DNA of 64,000 nt from positions 2,156,922 to 2,220,921 of the forward strand of contig VZRR01010919.1 of the NCBI GenBank assembly GCA_013398015.1. The letters run 5' to 3'. Made by a program: the position numbers and the translations under genes. This document shows positions 60,569 to 64,000 of the stretch, piece by piece. The notes below the pieces were generated by a model. That model did no database searches. It was not told the DNA's origin and worked only from the letters and a program-made list of their open reading frames with translations. Position 1 is the stretch's first letter; each line of letters begins with the position of its first letter. This stretch comes from Oreocharis arfaki (Eukaryota; Chordata; Aves; Passeriformes; Paramythiidae).

Positions 60569-63018
60569 ACCACACAATTGTCGTGCCAGGCTCAAGCACA
60601 TGTTTTATTCATGTGTCTGACATGCAAAGCAGCACTAGAAGCAGAGGTCACAACCTGGGATTTCATTGTCCCCCAACAAGAGACTAGAGGATTGCCGTAC
60701 TTCAAATCCAGTGTTAGGAAGTGTCTCAGCCCAAAGTTACCCCTGTCTGTGTTGAAAAGCAAGTTTGAATTGCTGTATCTGGGGGGCAAGTCTTGAACCC
60801 CAGGCCCTCATTTCCACTTAAAAAGATTCCCCACTCATAGCATTTGTGTTGAAAAGGATGACCTGTATCAACACTCAAGTAGGAGGGTCACTTACTACCG
60901 TGATGTTTGCTGGAGGTAAGACAAACTGTTTTCAGTGGGGTGATACTCTTGTTAGCCTATGATCTTAAACGTAGAAAGAAAGGCAGGCATTTCTAGAATC
61001 AGAGTTTAAGTAGCATGTGAAGGAGAGAAGGGTTTTTATGTCCAGTTCTAGACTTCATTCCATATATTTGTCTTTGTACTTTATGCTGAACTTTGCTTCA
61101 AGCGCAGTCATGCTGCTCTATTCTATGAGTTACATGATAAGGAAGAATAATTAATGTCAGAAGTGCCAGTTAACTTCATTTTCATTAGAAAAACGTACAG
61201 CTGATCTCTTAGCATACAAGCAATATACTGCACTTCATATCCAGCCCTCACTTCATATGCTGCCTTACAAGCCTAATAGAAACTCTCTCTTGCCCCCTTA
61301 TGGAATACATATCAAAATAAATGACTTGTCATTAATACACATCTAAAATCAAGAGGTGTTTTTTCAATTATAATACTTTTTAAGTTTTAAAAATTCAGGT
61401 ATGATAGTACAGCTACCACAAAACTTCAGAGTGCAGTGCTTTTATACTCAGCTAGAGACCAGCACCGCATTCTCGCTAGGAAGAACTTACAGCTCTTAAA
61501 TTAAAGCTCTAATTAAACTGGTTGTATTTTGGCCCAGGAGTTTTCTTGAGCTTTCTCTTCCTACCGTCTCCCCACTTTCTGCTGTGGTAGGGGGAGTGAA
61601 CAGCTGTGTGAGTGCCGAGCTGCTGGCTGAGATCAACTCACAACAGTTTTTGCAGCTGAAAATGGCCATTTTTATGTCAAAAGCCCTGGGTCAATTCCAA
61701 AGTCTGTTCAGAAAGAAAGTAAGAAAAAAACAAATTCCTGTGTTTGGTTTGTATATTGACTATGAATAAGGGGTATAATAGTGTGGAGAAAAAACTCTTA
61801 TCTCCCTCCAACCACTTTATATTTAAATAAAACTATTTTAAGATATATGAATTACAGCCACCCCCTGAAATTACTAATTGCTAAGATAAATTAGTTTGTT
61901 CATGAATAAAGTGATAAAGTGATAAGTTTTCCCTGTTTATTGCCATCTATTTCCAGTATCAGTTTGAACACTAGCTTCAAAGGAAAGAAATTATTTTCAT
62001 TAGAACATCTTCCCTTTAATGTACTATAAATTCAATTAATAATATGAAAGATTTTCTGTATTTCATCACAGAAATCTTTTTCCCTTTTGTGTAAAACTGG
62101 TGAATGGAAAACAGTTGTTTTTTAAAAATACAAGAATGAGTTCAAACCTGATTCAAATGCAAGCAGAAACTTTTTTATTCTGAAAAGTTAATGTTAGCTA
62201 TCTTTTTGCTTTGCCAATTTATTTCTCTACCTTCCAACTAAATTGTTATTAACTTACAATGTTATTATCCATTTGCACCACCTACATTTTGTCAGAAACA
62301 GCACTGAGATACCATAATATAACAACATGAGCACTAATACTAAAAAGAAACACCAGATGATTAGCAAACCCTTCATTACAAAATATCAAGAGTATTTTCA
62401 GGCTGTGGAGTGTCTGAGATGATTGAACCTGTTTTCTGAATCTTAAACTCATTTAATTTCTGGTTACATTACCATATTTGCCAGCCAGATTCCTTCATTT
62501 ACAAGAAAGAATCCTTTTGGATCCCGTCCTATCCAAATACTGGATTGTTCCTCTTTTTTTTGTTTTTATTTTTTTAAACAAAGACTGGTTTTTTGACTAG
62601 TTGGGCTGATGAAACAGTCCTTAGACTAGGCATAAGCAGTTTTCGTAATGCTTTGCATTTTGCGTTTCATATCAAAGTCTCTGTATACTGAAGCCATAAA
62701 CCTTGAAGAAAGGAGGTTTAGGTGATGGGAAATGTCAGCAGCCCCACTGTGCAGGGTGGGCCGCAGCAGCTCATGTAGCCCAGTAGTCCCTCTGTTACAA
62801 CAGACCCCTTAAAGTTCACCCAGGGGAGCTGTTGCATCAAGGCTGTTGAATTTTGGCAGAAAATAAACCCCTCAGCACTCCAGATGTACCCCAGACATGA
62901 GAAGGGCTGTGTGTGGCTTGGCTTAATTTCTGATTATGGCCAATTTGACATTATCAGCCTGGTTGAGCTCAATAAGAACTTGCACAAGTTTCTTGAACAA
63001 GATTCACAAATAGTGCAG

Positions 63019-63557
63019 TGTTGTGGCTTAACCCCAGCAGGCAAACAAGCACCACACAGCCACTCGCTCGCTCCCCCACCAGTGGGATGGGAGAGAGACC
63101 TGGAAAGTGGGAGAACCAATGGGTTGAGACAAAGATAACTTAATAGGTAAAGCAAAAGCTGGGCATGTAAGCAAAACAAAACAAGCAATTCCTTCTCTCC
63201 TTCCTATTGCTTAACGATTACTGGGCAGGACAAACACCATCATTCTGAACATCCCCCTCTTCTTCCTTCTTTTCCTGTCTTTATATCCTGAGCATGAGGC
63301 CATATGGCATGGAATATCCCTTTGGTCAAGATGGGGTCAGCTGTCCTGGATGTGTCCTCTCCCATCATCCTGTGCACCCCAAGTCCTTGCTGGTGGATGG
63401 TACAAGAAGCAGAAATGGCCTTGGGCCTGTGCAAGCCCTGCTCAGCAAAACCAAAAACATCTGTATGCTACCAACAGTGTTTTCAGCATAAAACCAAAAC
63501 ACAACCCCCAGCCAGCTACTGTGAAGAAAATTAACTCAACCCCAGCCAAAACCTGCA
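63019..63557 (-). mobile_element. Solo LTR of a bird endogenous retrovirus, minus strand
   Basis: On the plus strand it opens with TGTTGTGGCTTAACCCCAGC (63019) and closes with CAACCCCAGCCAAAACCTGCA. On the minus strand it therefore starts TG... and ends ...CA, as LTRs do. The minus-strand TATA box (ATATAAAG) lies at 63279-63286, and a decayed ATTAAG, in place of ATTAAA, at 63139-63144 marks the polyadenylation side. Length is about 540 bp. TGCA flanks both outer ends (63014-63017 and 63560-63563), a possible but weak target-site duplication that would put the right end at 63559. No internal viral genes are present, so it is a solo LTR. It appears to be the same family as the more decayed copy at 24.1 kb. 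I do not assign ERVK or ERVL. Confidence 0.88.
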
Positions 63558-64000
63558 CATGCATCTTACCAATCTGGCTAAGTTCAGTAAGAGCTTACAC
63601 ACTCCAGATTCCTAAAAAGGATGGTTTATTGAAGAAACAGGAAAGCAGATTCAGGATTGCCAGTGATAAATGCACTGACTAGAGAGTGTTATCGTGTTTT
63701 GCAATGGGAGGTATGGTAACAGACATCTATTAGTGCTATACATGTATAAATGAATATTCCCAGGTCTACTCCAACGCCGTTGGATATGCAAAGCTCACCT
63801 AAAGGTGTTCCTTCAGTGGAGGAGGAACTGCCCACTTACTGATCCCGAGAAAGCAAACATGTTCCCTCATCTCACTTTTTGCCCTGCAACCTCACTTCTT
63901 TTTATACTAAAAATTTTTTTGGCTGTTCCCAGCTAGATGGAACAATACCATGTTATAGGTGGGGTTTGGTGACTTTGGTCAAACATGTTTTTAATGTCTC
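63558..64000. other. Non-coding end of window
   Basis: No gene or repeat is recognised. Confidence 0.5.

Larger units (their letters stand above)
56291..63018. other. AT-rich non-coding stretch
   Basis: About 6.7 kb without a recognised transposon. It contains a 23-bp tandem duplication (58123-58168), a very AT-rich TTTAATT-type block (59165-59262) and an orphan 134-codon frame (60164-60568), listed separately. A patch at 62700-62880 has AATAAA and somewhat higher GC and may be part of an unidentified LTR, but this is not supportable. Confidence 0.5.

Noticed and set aside
62700..62960. Possible LTR with AATAAACCCCTC
   Set aside because: A single AATAAA and slightly raised GC are not enough; no ends or related copy in the window.
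1..64000. CRISPR arrays, rRNA, tRNA, bacterial operons, phage modules
   Set aside because: Both strands were read for regularly spaced repeats, conserved rRNA blocks and tRNA-like arms, and none was found. The sequence is vertebrate.

Overview
This window is non-coding-rich vertebrate DNA, almost certainly from a bird. The main evidence is repeated pieces of CR1, the dominant LINE of bird and reptile genomes, several with the diagnostic 3' end (AATCATAGAAT/ATTCTATGATT next to GGTTGGAAGGGAC-type sequence). There are also solo LTRs of bird-type endogenous retroviruses. I place it more loosely in Neoaves, because the LTR at 63019-63557 resembles one I know from that group. That placement is from memory and is not proven. 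There are no bacterial-style operons, CRISPR arrays or rRNA genes, and I found no convincing tRNA.

Layout. From 1 to about 48.4 kb the DNA is AT-rich and intron-like or intergenic. It carries old CR1 pieces at 2.08-2.83, 6.74-7.28, 12.11-12.23, 22.94-23.21, 23.21-24.06, 32.55-32.63, 43.05-43.37, 45.68-45.76 and 46.07-46.15 kb. It also holds one decayed LTR (24.11-24.60 kb), a 600-bp foldback element related to an LTR (28.145-28.744 kb), an unclassified element of higher GC (40.2-41.06 kb), a perfect 49-bp tandem duplication (13.37-13.46 kb) and many A/T homopolymers. From 48.43 to 49.33 kb there is one clear CpG island, interrupted by a 150-base assembly gap (N, 48813-48962) and containing a G-rich pentamer array on the minus strand. 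This is the best candidate for a promoter or first exon. From 49.4 to 64.0 kb the DNA is again AT-rich, with a possible minus-strand LTR (54.73-55.29 kb), a short CR1 tail (56.2 kb) and a well-preserved minus-strand solo LTR (63.02-63.56 kb).

Genes. I could not recognise any protein-coding gene. Most long open frames lie inside CR1, LTR, foldback or GC-rich sequence, or run across the N gap. A few exon-like signals deserve testing: an 88-codon minus-strand open frame ending at a splice donor (52890-53153), a plus-strand piece behind a strong polypyrimidine acceptor (51716-51819), and two weaker minus-strand candidates at 7.5 and 41.6 kb. They are candidates only. A simple reading is that the window holds the CpG-island promoter of a vertebrate gene plus long introns or flanking DNA, with exons sparse or outside it.

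No novel biological system is evident. The most unusual structure is the 600-bp LTR-related foldback at 28.1-28.7 kb.
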